DNA of 64,000 nt from Thunnus maccoyii (GCF_910596095.1 NC_056534.1:36131588-36195587), one strand, 5' to 3'. Shown: positions 1 to 14,300, numbered from the stretch's first letter. Numbers and translations are program-made. The notes: generated by a model from the sequence alone, not told the origin.

Positions 1-578
1 GGGCAGCAGGAGTGGGCAAGACAGCCCTGATCCGGCGCTTCCTCCAGGACACCTTTGAGCCCAAACACCGGCGCACAGTGGAGGAGCTACACAGCAAGGA
101 GTATGACCTCGGAGGGGTCAAGGTCACCGTGGAGATTCTGGACACCAGCGGCAGCTACTCCTTCCCAGCCATGCGCAAGCTCTCCATCCAAAACAGCGAT
201 GCCTTTGCACTGGTGTACGCTGTGAATGACCCAGAGTCGCTGGAGGCTGTCAAGAGCCTTCGGGATGAGATCCTGGAGATCAAGGAGGACAAGTACACAC
301 CGATTGTGGTGGTGGGGAACAAGGCAGACCAGGAAGACGAGCGTCAGGTGTCCAGTGACGATGTGCTGTCAACTGTAGAGCTGGATTGGAACAACAGTTA
401 CCTGGAAGCCTCTGCAAAGGAGAACGCCAACGTGGTGGAGGTGTTCAAGGAGCTCCTGCAGCAAGCAAACCTTCCAAGCCGCCTCAGCCCTGCATTACGC
501 AGACGCAGGGAGACCTTTCCGAAAGACACCAGCTTCCGGCCGCCTATGAACAAGACCAACAGCTGTATTCTGTCTTAA
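1..578 (+). CDS. Ras-dva-type small GTPase, 5' end cut by window edge
   Basis: The reading frame is open from base 3 to the TAA at 576-578, with no intron in the visible part. The protein has all Ras-fold motifs: the P-loop AAGVGKT at the left edge, a switch I segment RRTVEELHSKEY, the G3 box DTSGS, the G4 box NKAD and the G5 box ASAKEN. It ends in CILS, a CAAX box whose terminal Ser favours farnesylation, so membrane attachment is expected. The G3 box has Ser where classical Ras has the catalytic Gln61, so intrinsic GTPase activity may be low, as in the RASD and DIRAS groups. The segments PAMRKLSIQ, VVVGNKAD and SPALRRRRETFP match what I know of the Ras-dva family, described in frog and fish embryos and absent from placental mammals. 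RASD/Rhes is the alternative, but the long RASD C-terminal tail is missing. Only the first few residues are lost off the edge. Family call about 75% sure; Ras superfamily certain. Confidence 0.85.
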   Translation, partial: AAGVGKTALIRRFLQDTFEPKHRRTVEELHSKEYDLGGVKVTVEILDTSGSYSFPAMRKLSIQNSDAFALVYAVNDPESLEAVKSLRDEILEIKEDKYTPIVVVGNKADQEDERQVSSDDVLSTVELDWNNSYLEASAKENANVVEVFKELLQQANLPSRLSPALRRRRETFPKDTSFRPPMNKTNSCILS

Positions 579-1390
579 TGGGAGACAGAGAAGAAGAAAT
601 GTGTTTCATGAAGGGACAAGAGATGAGAGGACAGAGGGTATGATGTGCATCTCAGTGCTGCTCGACAGAGGAGGAGAGACAGAAAAACTTGACTTCAGTC
701 AGTGTGGGTGTAAAGTGAAGAGCTGCCTATTTAAGATACTGTAAGTGATTTTGGACCAACAGACACTTCAGGGTTCACAACTGAGAAGAGAAGAAACTGA
801 GGAGGAGAACGCTATTTAGACTGAACTCGAAAAGACTGCAACCTGAATAATTATGAACCTGAATTAAATGACGTGGAAAGTAGGACATTAATTACTCAGT
901 TGTTTACTTGTTGTTGCTGCTTATTTGGTGACATGCTGCAGGTGTTTAGATCAATGTATAGCTTTTGGATTTCTATTTAAATGTTCACTCACATCAAGAT
1001 TTTTGGACTGTTGCAAACAGATTATTTACTAAGTGAAACTGTGTGTATATATATATATATATGTTGTGGTTTGTGCAAAAGTTGTATCTATTCTGTAAAA
1101 TGTACTAATTCACCTGTAGCACATCATAATGTTTACATTTTTTGTATTTTGTATTTCAGTTTGTATTTGCAATTGAGCGTGACATTATTCTTGGGATTTT
1201 TTAAGTGGTGAAATGCAAATGCAAACTATAAATGCACTTTTCATTTTAGAATTATCACTCAAAATTATGTTTTTTTTATAAATTCAAATTTTTTATCATC
1301 TCACAAATGGCATTATTTTGTTGTTTATTTCACACATGTAAGTGTAATGTGGATATAAATGTGTAATAAAAAATAAAAGCACAAAGAGTG
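579..1390 (+). other. Probable 3' UTR of the Ras-dva-type gene
   Basis: No coding frame continues after the TAA. The stretch is AT-rich, carries a TA repeat at 1045-1062 and reaches a canonical AATAAA at 1365-1370, followed by a TG-rich stretch suited to cleavage. The exact 3' end is an inference. Confidence 0.45.
1365..1370 (+). terminator. Candidate poly(A) signal of the Ras-dva-type gene
   Basis: AATAAA lies about 790 bases after the stop codon. A second overlapping AATAAA follows and a TTGTTGTGTG stretch lies about 25 bases downstream. No other canonical signal was noticed between the stop and this point. Confidence 0.45.
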
Positions 1391-4300
1391 AAATTTGTTG
1401 TGTGAAATTGTTGATATTAATGTACCAGATGTATAAATTATCTATAAATTGTCGAGAAGCAAATTCACTTCTAAGTAAATAATTATGTAAACAAGATAAG
1501 TATTTCAACACAAATAAATTAATCATTAATTATATTAAAATTAAAATAATTCCTTTAAGGGAATCATGTTAGTACAGCAATAAATGACAAAATAAACAAA
1601 CATAACATACATGAGATACATCAGGGACATGGCCCATGCTGAAAAAATACAATTATATTGCAATATAGTAAAACTGCATTATAGGACTGCTGTTATTTTG
1701 GCAGTTATTTGATTAATTTAGCATATTTGAAGCAGGAAGAGTTATTATTCTTGTTGACCCACAGGGAGTTGTGAATTTTTACAGTATTTCAGAGCTTCTT
1801 TCTTCATGGGGTCAGGAAAATGCAAACTTACTTTCAGTATAGCAAACAGTTTTTTTTTTTTTTTTACAGGGAACACATATTTTTATGTCCTTTCATGTAG
1901 AAATTACAACACAAAAATGGGAACCAATACAATAAAATCACATGATAAAACTGTACTGTGAAATACAGAAGTGAAGATTAGAGGCAGTCACACTGATAAT
2001 CTACTTGTCAAATATCACTGCTTGTGTTACAAAACTGTGATTACTGATTACTTTGGATAGAGTCCCAGCATGGTCTGTTTCTATAATTACTGCTCCAGCA
2101 TCCATGCAGTCATAAAATAAGATAAACAAGCCCACAAGTGTCAACAAATGTATCACCAGAGTAGTTCCTGTTTCTATTTTTTATCCTTTTAAACGCAAAA
2201 AAGTGACTAAAACACCTAAATTAATGTCTAAAGAGAGCTGAAATATAGATAATGCAAGAGCTTGAGCTCCAGGTTTTCTCAGTTGGCTGCATCCTGCAGT
2301 ATATTAAGATCTATGCTACCATCTGTTGGTGAAAAACACACACTACATTTACTAAAATTAGCAAGGGCTCAGTGTGTGTGTAACCCTAGTGTCCTCTGTG
2401 GTACCTTCAATTAGACGCCTCATGTTCACATGTGCATGTTTAAGGTTTTAAGAAAATGATTTTGTGAATGACTTTTATATTCAAGTGAGCAGACTTAAAC
2501 TTCTCTTAAAGATCCCCTCCAGACATGTTTTGAGATGTATATAAAATAGTCTACTTTGAATAATAATTTGTGTCTAATGTGGTTTTTCCACAAAAAAAGT
2601 TCAATTTTCTCATTTAAAATCCCTAAAATGGCATCTACTCCTTCTCCCACATAGAAATTCAAGAATCTATGAATATGCAAATATTTTTCACTTCCAAAGA
2701 TTAACTGCTGGACACAAGATGCCTCCTACGTCACTGAAAAGTCTATTCTCAATGTATGTTTACTTACACAAGTTTGCGTAAGTTGAACACTGGACCAGGA
2801 TTGGCTCCAAACTAGTTGTGATGTCACAAATCATGCTCATAGGTAGCCTACACGCCTTTAAACTCAAAAAGTAAGCACAGAGAAACTTTCTCCTTTCAGC
2901 AGATTGAATGTGAAAACAGCTTTCTAGTGTCAAACTCTGCACATACATCATTCTGCAGAGTGAATCTCAAACTGTAGCAACAAGAAGCAAAACACACTTT
3001 TTGAGCGAAGGGGGAGTTTTAATTCATCTTTAAGTTTTCATCAAGTTTCAAAGAATGTGAGCTGATCTTATTGTCCATCATCAGTCTGGAGTGACTGGAT
3101 TGACTCAGTGTGTACACAGAGTCTCATGTAGCAGAGCTGGCCATTTTGAAGCAGAAAACACAGGTTTAAAGTGAACTGAAACAGGCTGAAAAATATCACA
3201 AACACACTTCCCATCTCTACAAAACAATTGAAATTTAAGATGACAGCAAGTATGACGACCCAGTTAAAGAGGGAGCATTGACTCTGCTAACCGGCTCCAA
3301 GTGTGAGGGGACAGCACACAAAAGTGTGAAAAAGAAACTCAGCTGCCCTTTAGCATCATAACATTTGAATACTATATGGTTCAGCTGCACTCTTGTCTAA
3401 CCGGTTGACAAAATGGACCATTGTGTAGTTCCTTAAATAGATGTACATGGTTCCCCTATAGGCAACCTGCCGAGCAGAGACAGTTGTAGTGCTCAGGTCC
3501 AAGTCCCCCCCCCCCAACCCTCCTCTCACCCTCACACACACACACACCATGCCATCAGATTAGACTGAACCAAGTTTCCTGTTTTAATTTGAGGAAGTTA
3601 CTGGGTAAACGTTTGTGGGCAGTTCCTCTTTCAGTCCACATTTAAACATTCTTCCGCACTGTGCTCTTGTTCACTTGTGAAGGGAGGGAGGCCTAGCAGC
3701 TTCACAGTCATTCAGGTGTGTGGATTTGTCATCTCATAACATGGAGTTCTACTTTTGATTCATTTTAGGTCAGAGATGGATATTTGAGGTTTTCAGAGTA
3801 GACATTTTACGCAGACAACCTTCACTCTAGCATTGTTGTTTTGATCAGAATTCCACGGTTAGATTTTTTAGCTGCAGCGAGAGAGGCCATTCATACACTT
3901 ATGATTCGCTTTCTCAGATGTCTTTGCCCCTGGACTTGGTCAAAGCTCCTCAGCAGATTTAAGGGACTCTGAGGCGTTTAGAACAAGTTCAGGGTCCTGG
4001 ACAGAACACAGCAAGATTACTGAACAAAGTAATGAAATGTCAACCGTCTATGTATTGCTTATATATAAATGTGTTAGTATATTCAGATTACTACAATGCA
4101 GGTTTATTTTTTCTGCCTCTTTAGAAGAATAAATATAACTCTAGAATGCGTCAAATGCCTAAATTTACTCTGTCTGAGCCATGTTGGGGCATGTGTCAAT
4201 GTGTAAGACACACTAGTGAATGAGTCACTTATATATTATTATTTTTGTTTTTAGAGAAATGAATATGTTTGTAGTTGAATTAAGTCAGAGGTTACATGTG

Positions 4301-5015
4301 GGAATAATAATCAGCCACTATGTCATTTAAAGGCTAATTTAAAGTGATTATATTCTATATGCCCACAGTGTGAGAGCCTCAGCTCTGCATTACAATCATA
4401 ACTGGTCATTTTTTGGTGTGTTAAACTTAAAATTGTATTTCCCCCATCTTCTTATTTTAGGAGGCATTAAAATGTTCATTTACTTCTAGTGTCACATAAT
4501 GTTACACACACACACAGCACGAAAAGACAGGATTTACAGTTTTATGAACAAGAAAATCAGGACACGTTACAACAATCTAACTCCAGTGCCCTGCCTGCAT
4601 AACCAAATCTTTCAGCAGCGAGCCGCTTCCTGATAAGTGCTGCACTGTATGATATACCGCAACCATAAAATGACAAGCAGCTTTATGATGATTATTTTTA
4701 TCAAAGTGTAGCTGAATACTGCAGTGTGACATTTCATGCTTTTCCATGCTTCATAAAGCAAGCAGCCTCCACTGTGACTGAAACTGCTACTGAAAGCTTA
4801 GATTGAGGTGTGAAGCCGCTGTACTGTACATTTCTGACAGTTACAGGAATTTCCTCACTCTTCCACCAAAATGCAAACCATACTTGAACTTTATAATGAA
4901 AGCTGTGGTATTTTATAACTAGTTATCCAAGTATACCAAAACTTTTATCATTTAAGCAGTGTTTAATAAAAACAAAACGACAAAAAAACAACTTTACTCA
5001 CTCAAGAAGAATAGC
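1391..5015. other. Spacer between two convergent genes; no gene seen
   Basis: I see no coding exon on either strand. The stretch holds short simple tracts: T run near 1851-1865, C run near 3507-3516, CA repeat near 3532-3547. Bases about 2490-3010 resemble a dispersed repeat common in spiny-rayed fish genomes, by memory only. The open frames here lack domains and splice support. Confidence 0.4.
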
Positions 5016-5021
5016 TTTATT
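5016..5021 (-). terminator. Candidate poly(A) signal of prpsap1
   Basis: TTTATT on the + strand is AATAAA on the - strand, about 325 bases after the prpsap1 stop codon. It is followed on the - strand by a T-rich stretch. This gives a short, ordinary 3' UTR. Confidence 0.45.
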
Positions 5022-5345
5022 TGCCAAATTCAGCAAAAATACTGAGAAGCCGCACACGATACATTATGTTGTGCTATTAATGTCTCCAGATGGTAGGGGA
5101 CATGTATTACTGAAGTGACACATTCTGTATTGTTTGTACAGTCCAACTATGTAACACATAAGGAAATATAACGCTGCTTCATATGGAACATACAGTAAAT
5201 AGAGCAAATTTCTGTGAACGTGTGTCTCAGAAAATTTAAAGTTAGAGTTAAAGAGCAGATTGAAGTAAACTGTTGATTCTTGGTCCTCATGTGTGCTTGG
5301 TCACGTGTGATTGGTTTGTACAGGAACGTATATATGCGCGTTGCC

Positions 5346-8300
5346 TCAGTCATCCACGGCGATGTTGCGGAACAGATAGGCCATGGACTCTCCGTTGTGG
5401 ATGCGCCGGATGGCCTCAGCCAGGATCATACTCACATCCACAGTTTTGATTTTTGGACACTGCAGCTTTTGCACCTCGTGGGGAACAGTGTTGGTCACCA
5501 CCACCTGGAGGTGAAATAGAGAGAGAGTCTGTTTGTTTCAGACTTTTGTGCCCTGAGTATAGCCTCTCAGGCAGCACTACTACCTCTTTTCAAGCTGCAT
5601 AAAATCTATACACCCTGTGCTAAAACTGGCAAATAATATGACCGCCCATGTAGCTAACTCTGATTCTCTACATTTTTACATATATGTTATTCAAAACATG
5701 AGCAATAGATTAGTGAAGCTTGATTTATTGGTTCCTAGAATTAATCACTGCATGGAAAACAACTAATAAATCTCACATAGGAGATAGCACATACATTTGC
5801 ATATAAACAAACCAACAACAAAGTTACCTTAATGATTTACTATGTGAAAACTTCACTCTCACAATTCACCGATAATTACAGCCATTTCTCACTCTGTATC
5901 TTACCAACGCAGCTACTGAAAGGAAAAAAAAGTGCTGTAATATTTTTGACAAGGTCTGTATTAAATGAAATCAGTGTATTATGTAGACAGAATGTCAAAT
6001 TGTTTCATATTCAACTTGTAATTTGCATCTCAATGTTACTAAAATGTTAATTTATCATGTCTGTTATTAAAACTCATTTTTACATCCATGCTCTCTCCAG
6101 CTTCATTCCTTATGCAGCATTATTAAAGCATGAAAGACTGTGCATAAATAGTCTGACAAATAAGGCGTTAATAAATAAGCAATTACACATATCTAAAACT
6201 GACACAGTTCTGTTTCAGAAATGAAGATTTTGACATTTAGGAAGACAAATATCACTATATGCCTCCTATTTTCAGATATAGAGAGTAAACCAATTTACTG
6301 ATGGTAGTTCTAGCTCAACTTTTTGACGTATTAAACATATTTAACATAGTTTTTCCCCCATGTTTCTGTGAATTACAACTTCAGTGGAAGAAGACAGGAT
6401 GACACATGATTTTACCTCATCGATAGCAGACTCCTCTATTAGTCTCGGTGCCTCGGCAGACAGCAGGCCATGTGTAGCCATGATGTAGATCTTGTAGGCT
6501 CCCCTCTCCTTCAGGATTTCTGCTGCTGCAACAAAGTCCTCCACATCATCTATGATGTCATCCTGAGAAAATGAGGTTTACTTTAGTATTTCGTTTTTGG
6601 GAGTCAACGTTGTATAAATAATATTTCTGTTGAAACTGTCGCTGGGGAAGAGGCGGAAATGAATCTATTTAAGTACAAATATCCCTTTTCTGAGAAACAT
6701 CATCAGTGAACTGACTGAACAGTAAAATAAATGCCACACAGAAAAAACATCCCACAAATTTGCATATGAATTAAGCAGCCCCCCTCCCCAAGTAATTTAC
6801 CTTAATGATTTAATATGTGAAAACGTCACTATCATGACATAGGATTACCCAATAATTAAAGCCATTCCTCACACTGTATCTTACCAGTGCAGTTGTTTTC
6901 TGGGCTCCTATATTTCAGTATGAGGAATGAATTCCTGAATTATTTAAATAAAAAGTAAATCACATAAAATCTGGAGGTCTTACGATAATGATGGCGATTC
7001 TGCCTCCTACATCTCCGACAACAGTGATAGGTGGCTTCTCCTTCGCCATCATCACTGAAAGACACAGATTAAAAAACGAACATAACTTTCAGGAAAGGAA
7101 GGATCTTGAAAATCCCAGTCAGGAGTGGATTCTTGAGGGCAGGTAATATAGTAGGGAGATTTGGTGAGAAACGGGATTTGGTTAAAATCTGCAGACATCA
7201 TGCAAGACAGCTCAACTCCAACAAGCTTCCAGTTACCACAGCACCAATACAATGACTGCAGGGCATTAGACTGTTAAGATTTTGGCAAAATAAATCAAAT
7301 TATTTGAGGGACCAATTTGTCAAACACAAGACTTAATTTATATGGTTTAGTTGCATAGTTGGTATAGTGGTAGATGGACAAGTGAGTGTAGAAGTGAGCC
7401 TCCTTTAGGAACCACCAGACCAGAGTTGATCATTACTTGTAATCTAATCAAATACTATGAAACTTATCTTGGAGCTTGTTTATAGTCCCCCAAATTGAAG
7501 TCTCTGAACCCTGACAGGCATATATGAATGTGCCAAGTACTTGAAGGGATTTCAAGTAAAAATCAACCCGGGTCTAGAACCCACCACATTCAACTAGTAG
7601 GGTCCCCCATATGGAAGCCCTGACCATGCCAAAAGCTTCCTCGGAACAAAACAAGGCACATTCAGAGGTCAGTTCCCAAAATTCATCACGGACGATCCAA
7701 GCAAGGCCTCTGTGTGTGTAAAAATGTTTGTGAATGGTTGCAGATTTCTGGATTGAAAAGGATGCTGGGAAACTAGAATCAAAATCAAAGTGAGGGTTTT
7801 TTCAACAAAAAGGAATCAAGCAGTTACTGAGCCCACAACTCAAAACAGAAACTGGAGAACAAGAACACAAGTCAGGGCGGGATTTTATTGCTTGCGGCAT
7901 GATTTTGTTCATTAAAAGCAATGAATGAACGACAGTATCTAGTTCTTAATCAGCACTGTTCAAAGTTATAGGTGATTTCATAACCTAAATCTAATTAGTG
8001 GATTAATTAGCATGAGACATTATAATGAAATTCAATTATGCAGTGTTTCATGTCTCAGCTCGGTCTTCAGGCTCTATTCGACCTCCTAAAAATTCAACAT
8101 TTAGCAGCCTGAGGATTGACATCTGCGGTGACTAAGATAACACACGACTAATCTCGTTCATGTCACAATTTCTCGCTCGAGTAATAATTCTTCATTTCAC
8201 AAGAACCAAAATCATTTCGACTGAGAGGAAGAGAGACTGAGGGCTTCCAACAATTATCTCAGGGGAAAAACTATTTTCACCTCATGATCATAAAATTAAC

Positions 8301-11300
8301 ATTAAGTATTTTCCCTTCGCCTTGCCAAAAGGACAGCGTAAACATAAAACATATACTGCCATCATCAAGAGAGCAACCTGTTGGCTTTAAAAGCAAAGTC
8401 TGGGACAGAAACGCTCCAACTGTTTCATTTCCTCATTCATTTGAATTCTCACTGCTAAAAAAATCCCCTGTTTGACTCTGAACTAAGCTCCCACAACAAT
8501 ACGAAGGTATAAACATACCCCTTGGATTCCTGTTGATCAACAGATTTAACTGCACAGAAAAGGTAAAGTTCTGGCAAAGAGAACGTAGCTTGAAAAGGTA
8601 ATCCAAGTCCTAATCCCTTCATAACCTCAGACGTAAACGGGAGCTAGTGTGTGAAATACCTGACATCAGTAAGGAGGCCATCAATATTCAAGGCAGCTTT
8701 GATTTAGCTCCAGCAAAATAAAATGGGCTGGCAGGTTTGCTGCACTGGGGTGAGACATTCACAGTCCTGGACTTGCAGGGCAGTGAAATATTGTCAATTA
8801 CTCTGACTAATTGTTTTCATAAAAAGCAATAAAATGTAATAATGAGGCTGGCATAATTTCCATTTTTAAACAAGCATATTAAAAAAGAGCCAATTGACTC
8901 TAAGAAAATAAGCTCCCCATGAATGGCCACCAATCAGAATCAGCCAATAATATAAATGACGTGATTGGTGGTACTTAAAACTGTTTTGGCCTCTATAGGG
9001 CAGTGGAACAAGCTATAAAGACAACACTGATATATTACTATTTTACAAAGCTATGAATTTAAGTCCAACATCCACTTTCCTTTAGCTCGGTTTTGCTCTT
9101 CAACTTCAGAGGTGAATATTTGGCTCTTTTATTTGCTAAATGCTTCAATATGTTCAGCAAGTAGATGCTAAATTTCTCTCTGTTGCTTGCTGAGCAGGTA
9201 GTGTAACAGTGGGTTTTTAGAGCTTTTTCACCAAAAACAGCTGCTTTCTGTGGCAAAACATTTTGATCTCCAACAGAGTTTTCACTGTCCAATCCATCAA
9301 GGCTCAAGTTTTTGTCGATGGCAGTTTTGCAGACAGTAACAAATTCCATTCACAGAGATTGACCACAAAAGTGACTTTGTTTTCTATTTCTACTCAAGCT
9401 GATTTTAGCATCCCTTACCAGTATTAATTTACATCTATTAAAAGGGACCATTTCATTATAATTTGTGATTGTCTGGATGTAAAAGAAAGAGGAAGCCCTC
9501 AGTGACCCATTCTGTGATTCCATGCAGGGAGGAATAAACAATCAACAGGAGGCAAAAATGGATTCAAGCATCATGGTCATACTTGGGAGCTCTATCCCAG
9601 GGAATGGGACCTGATGTCTGCTGCCTGCTGTTGGCAAAAGATAGGACATACAAAAGATATTAAAAAGGTAGAATTAGACATAAAATTGACACAGACAAAA
9701 TACTACAGCACACTCAACGATGTCCAAAACAAACTACTGCTTTTCTGAAGAAGAACTTCAAAATCCCAGAAGTGTATTCAGAGGTTAGAGGCCTTTCTGT
9801 GACATGAATTGATATTTCACATAATCAATTCAAGTGTGAAGAGAGAGACGGCTGGAATGAGTGTGATTCAGCTCCTGCTGGAGAGGAGAAAGCTGACGTA
9901 AAACACATTTCCCAGTCAAGAGGTGAAATGAGGTGGATGGTAAACTCGGCTGAAAAGAGAGCAGGCAGGACAAGATGTGATGGGGGGGTGGGGGGGGGGG
10001 GGGGGGGGCTAAATCTGGCTGAGGAAGAAAAGGAGGCAATGTCAGTCACTGCCTGCAGTATTTCACAGCTGGACACCACAACGTCTGGGGTAGGGCTGAC
10101 CTGAAACGGGCTAAGAAAACTCTGTGTGTGTGTGTGTGTGTGTGACTGCAGGGTCAGCATTGTCATTACTCTTGTCTTAAGCTGGCCATTTTAGGCAGCA
10201 TAAGGAGACTGTGAGCCAAGGTTAGGCCTGCTTCTGGTCTAAAAGCAAAACTATGTAACTTTTGAAAGAATAAACACATTCCTCCAAAAAAAAAAAAAAA
10301 AAAAAAAAGTTGTATTCATAAGCATTCTAACCCAGTTCAGTACACTGAGGGATTTTGCTGCTACAGCCTTATTTGGTCTGGTATGACCAGTAACTAATGG
10401 TTACTACTGTTAGCTAATATGAGCAAACTTAAGGTATTGCTATTGCTGTGTAACTGGCATTACTGGTCATGTAATTGTCACTTGTGACCACAGTGGCCGC
10501 TGTTCACCAAAAGGTTTCTGGATCTTATAAGGAACATGGTAAATGATATAACAAAGATCCATAGATGTTTGTGAGATGTTATGTTTAACAATTTAGGGAA
10601 CTAAACTTTGGTTCATAATGTTTGTGTGGCTAGAGACATGTGAGCAACAGATGGCCACATACAGTAGCTTGGCATTCATTCTTCTCACATGACTACAAAG
10701 CTTGAAACTCAAGCACTCTAATACCCCTGTTGGAACGTTTGCCACCCAACAAAAGAGCTGAACTGGCAAGCAGTTAAGGTTTCTCTTTGTTTAGCCAATC
10801 CTAGACAGGTTTATAGGTCCTGAGAAACCTTGACATTATGCAGGTTATTTCAAAGGTAAGTTTCCAGTCTGCAGTAGAAACACTCCACCCTTTTAAATCC
10901 TTTTTAAAACTCTTTTGAAGTTAATACAACTGGATTCCGAGTCTGTGTGCCTACCATAACACTAATGTTCAGTGACGGTTAAACAATTATTCTCATTTTA
11001 CTGGCGTTGCATCCATGAGTAAACAGTCGCCACCATCCAGTAAAAGATGCAGAAGTGTGTCGTTTTCGTGATGAACATATAAAATGCGTGTTGTTGAGCA
11101 AAAAACTGTTAATGACGGACAAAACACAACCATTTAGACGTGGCAGTCATTACTGGACTGGTGGTAAAAATAAACGATGTGAGATTACTGACACTGTTGT
11201 TCTCTTGGCTGAACATGCACAATAATTACAACAAATATGAAGAAATAAAAACACCCGAGGCACATTCTTGGTGTCTTGGTGAGGCGCAGGAACAAGAGGA

Positions 11301-14300
11301 GCAGGCTTAGAAGATATAAAAGTTTACTATGAGTCAACATAAACATGAGAAGGGACTTTCTGTTTACTTACATCCAGTAATTGAAAACCGAATAAGTCAT
11401 AAATCTAAATTTGTTTTCAGTAATGCCGTAAGGAAACTTACAAGAAAAGCAAAGATGAAACACGAGCAGAGACAGAGAAACTTGTGAATATGCACGTGGC
11501 TGCGTTGTGTGTCTTACATGGCAGCTCCAAGCCGGTGTGTCCCGTGGTGGTGCGGGACAAGGGGGGAGAGTGTCGACCATCAGCCATGTCTGACTCTGAA
11601 TGATGAGCTTCCCCGTGCATCACCGCCAATCCCAGCCGCAGCCTCTCAGCGTAGGACTGAGCTCTGAGACAGACGGACACGCAGACACACAAAAGTCAAA
11701 AGAAACTGACAAAAACAAAACATACAAACAAATACGTAGGCAAAAGAGAGCAGAAAGAAGTTTGCACAGAAGCTTGAACACGCCGGACATAAATTGGTAA
11801 TGCAATAAGACAAAAACACAATAAGGACGCATAAGAGGGAAACTGTCAACTATCACAGCAAGAGAAGAGATACACGTGTGTAAAACAGAGAACACAACTA
11901 GAGAACTTAGGGATGTCAGCGCTTGCAAGCTCTGAGCGTCCCTACCTTTTGGCAGCCGACGGGGACTTTGCAACAATTATGGCATTTCTGTAGTCTGGGA
12001 TCTGGAGAGAGATAAATATTCTTTTCAGTGCTAGAATATTACCTGACCTTTGATCATACAGTATATAAAAGTATATTAAATCATTTTAACCAGGAAACAG
12101 CTTCAAATGAAGTGATGTACAGTCAAGTAATATCATTGTGATGCTATGACAAAGAAGAGCATCACCTCCTCCTGAATGTACTGGATGAGGAACGGGGAAG
12201 CTCTCAGGTTGTCAACAGGGAAGCTGAAGAAGCCCTGGATTTCCTTCTGGTGGAGGTCCATGGTGATGATGTGAGTTAGCCCTGCAACAACAAAAGGTCA
12301 CATACATGGATTACAGGATTGGTAAATATGTATATTAGTCGGTATGGCTTCAAAGCAAATTTCTCCAATCAAATGTGAGATAAATTATTTGGAATACAAA
12401 GAGGCATTGCTATGGATAATAATCGGACCTCTCCTTCCACCCCTCAACTGTCATAGTGATACTTTCCCTGACTGAAATCTTTGTCATGCACATGTATACA
12501 TGAAAAAAATGTTGATTAGAAATCTGATCAGACATATAAATGGCAGAGAAATCGTCATTCTCTGGGAAAAATCTACCTGGGGAAATCAAGTTTCTCTAAT
12601 CCTGTATCCCAATTATGGAAACCAGGTTTCTCGCTCATAAATCTGGGTTACTGGAAGTAGTAGCAGTTACTTGCAATATTAGCCGCTCAGCAATGACAGT
12701 TCATACCGGCTTTAGCTAACATGGATGCTAGCAGCTTGCAGACAATGGATCCTCTCTTCCTCATCTTGCACTGCTTGCTGTAAGGAAAGTAGGGAATGAC
12801 CCCAATGATGTTCTTGGCACAGGACGTCTTCAGGGCATAAGCCATAACCAGCAGCTCCATGATAGCCGTGTTGACATCTCTGAGAAACAACAGATGAAAT
12901 TCAAGAGACTACATTAGATATGAAAACCAGCAAAAAACACTGCACAGGTGTGCAAATAGTTTGAGCCAATGGGGAATCATAAGTCAGCAGCTGAGTGTTT
13001 ACAAAATCATGGTCTCATAAACCTTTGTACATAGAATGAACAGTGTGTGGCAAAGGCTAACCTGTTTTTATACCCATTGTTTTCACATAGCTTGTTATTG
13101 GACTCCATCCATAACCAGCTTTTTGTCCCAAGCCAAAAATAACCTCAAAATAGGGCCAAACAATTTCGAGAAAATATAATTGCATTTATTTTGACTGAAG
13201 TTGCAATTGCGATATGATTTGTGATATTAGAGGGAATGATCATTTATACACCATTATCCTTATTTTCATTGAAAAACATATTAAAATGATTATGGTGTGA
13301 TTTTTGCGGGGATCTGTACTACACAAAGATGTTTTCTTAAGTCTGTAGAATATGCTATGAAGGGCCAGGACATCTCTGTAGTATGACAATATTTCATTTG
13401 AAATTGGTATTTTGACACACATTTCTCAACGAATATTGCACCTCCTGTGACGTGAACATTGCAGTAGGCCATATTGCGAATTCAATAAAAATTTCGATTA
13501 ACTGTTCAGCCCTACCTCAAAAGCTCCTGGCTGTCGCAATTTGATTGATCAAGTTGTAATAAAGGAGACACATAGCTGACTGCATAACTAAACATGACCT
13601 AAATATGAACTTCAGTGCAGGAAAAACCACATTTCTTCACAGGACATTTTTAAATGAACATCCCAACTAACTAACAGGGAAAACACTGAAATTTTGATCA
13701 CGACAGTTTCGCTACTTTAGAAAGGTGAGGAGCTGTTGGTGTAACAGGATACTTTATGTGGTTGTTTTGGTATTGACAGTTTGTTGAAACCGGAGATCCC
13801 ACACAGGCAGGTCAGTGTCCTGCTGGATCTGCACATACACACGCACACACACACACATAGACGAGGCTCAAAAATGTGATGTCCCCTCCAGGTTATCTTT
13901 CAGAGCCTCCATCTCCATCATAGCAAATAACTGATTAACAGGGACAAACAGGAGACTAAACTGGTTCAAGTGACATCACTATAGTTAGGAAATGGCTTTC
14001 CTGTTTCTGCAAAGCATGATTTGGATTGGATCTGTAACTGTGAAAAACATACCCGGGACGCAGTAACCAAAGTAGACAAAGTTTTGCCACCTGATGATTA
14101 AACTCCACTATTCACTCTCATCAACTCCTGCAAAAAATATTTGGGTGTTTAGCTTGCAAGGAGTTCAATTTAGTCTGCTGTTTGGTGCCCAGCTGGCTGA
14201 GTACAGTGTATTTTTCAGACCTTTTCTAACTGAGAGTAGCTGCATGCTGCTGCCGGAAACAGGGGTGATTGACGTGGTGAAACTTGAACCAATAGTTCAT

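Noticed and set aside
7345-7450. tRNA-like A-box sequence (GTTGGTATAGTGGTAGA)
   Set aside because: No matching B box at the right distance and no cloverleaf could be drawn; at most a decayed tRNA-derived SINE head.
9825-10166. 113-codon - strand open frame with a proline run
   Set aside because: It is created by the G tract and GT repeat in prpsap1 intron 7.
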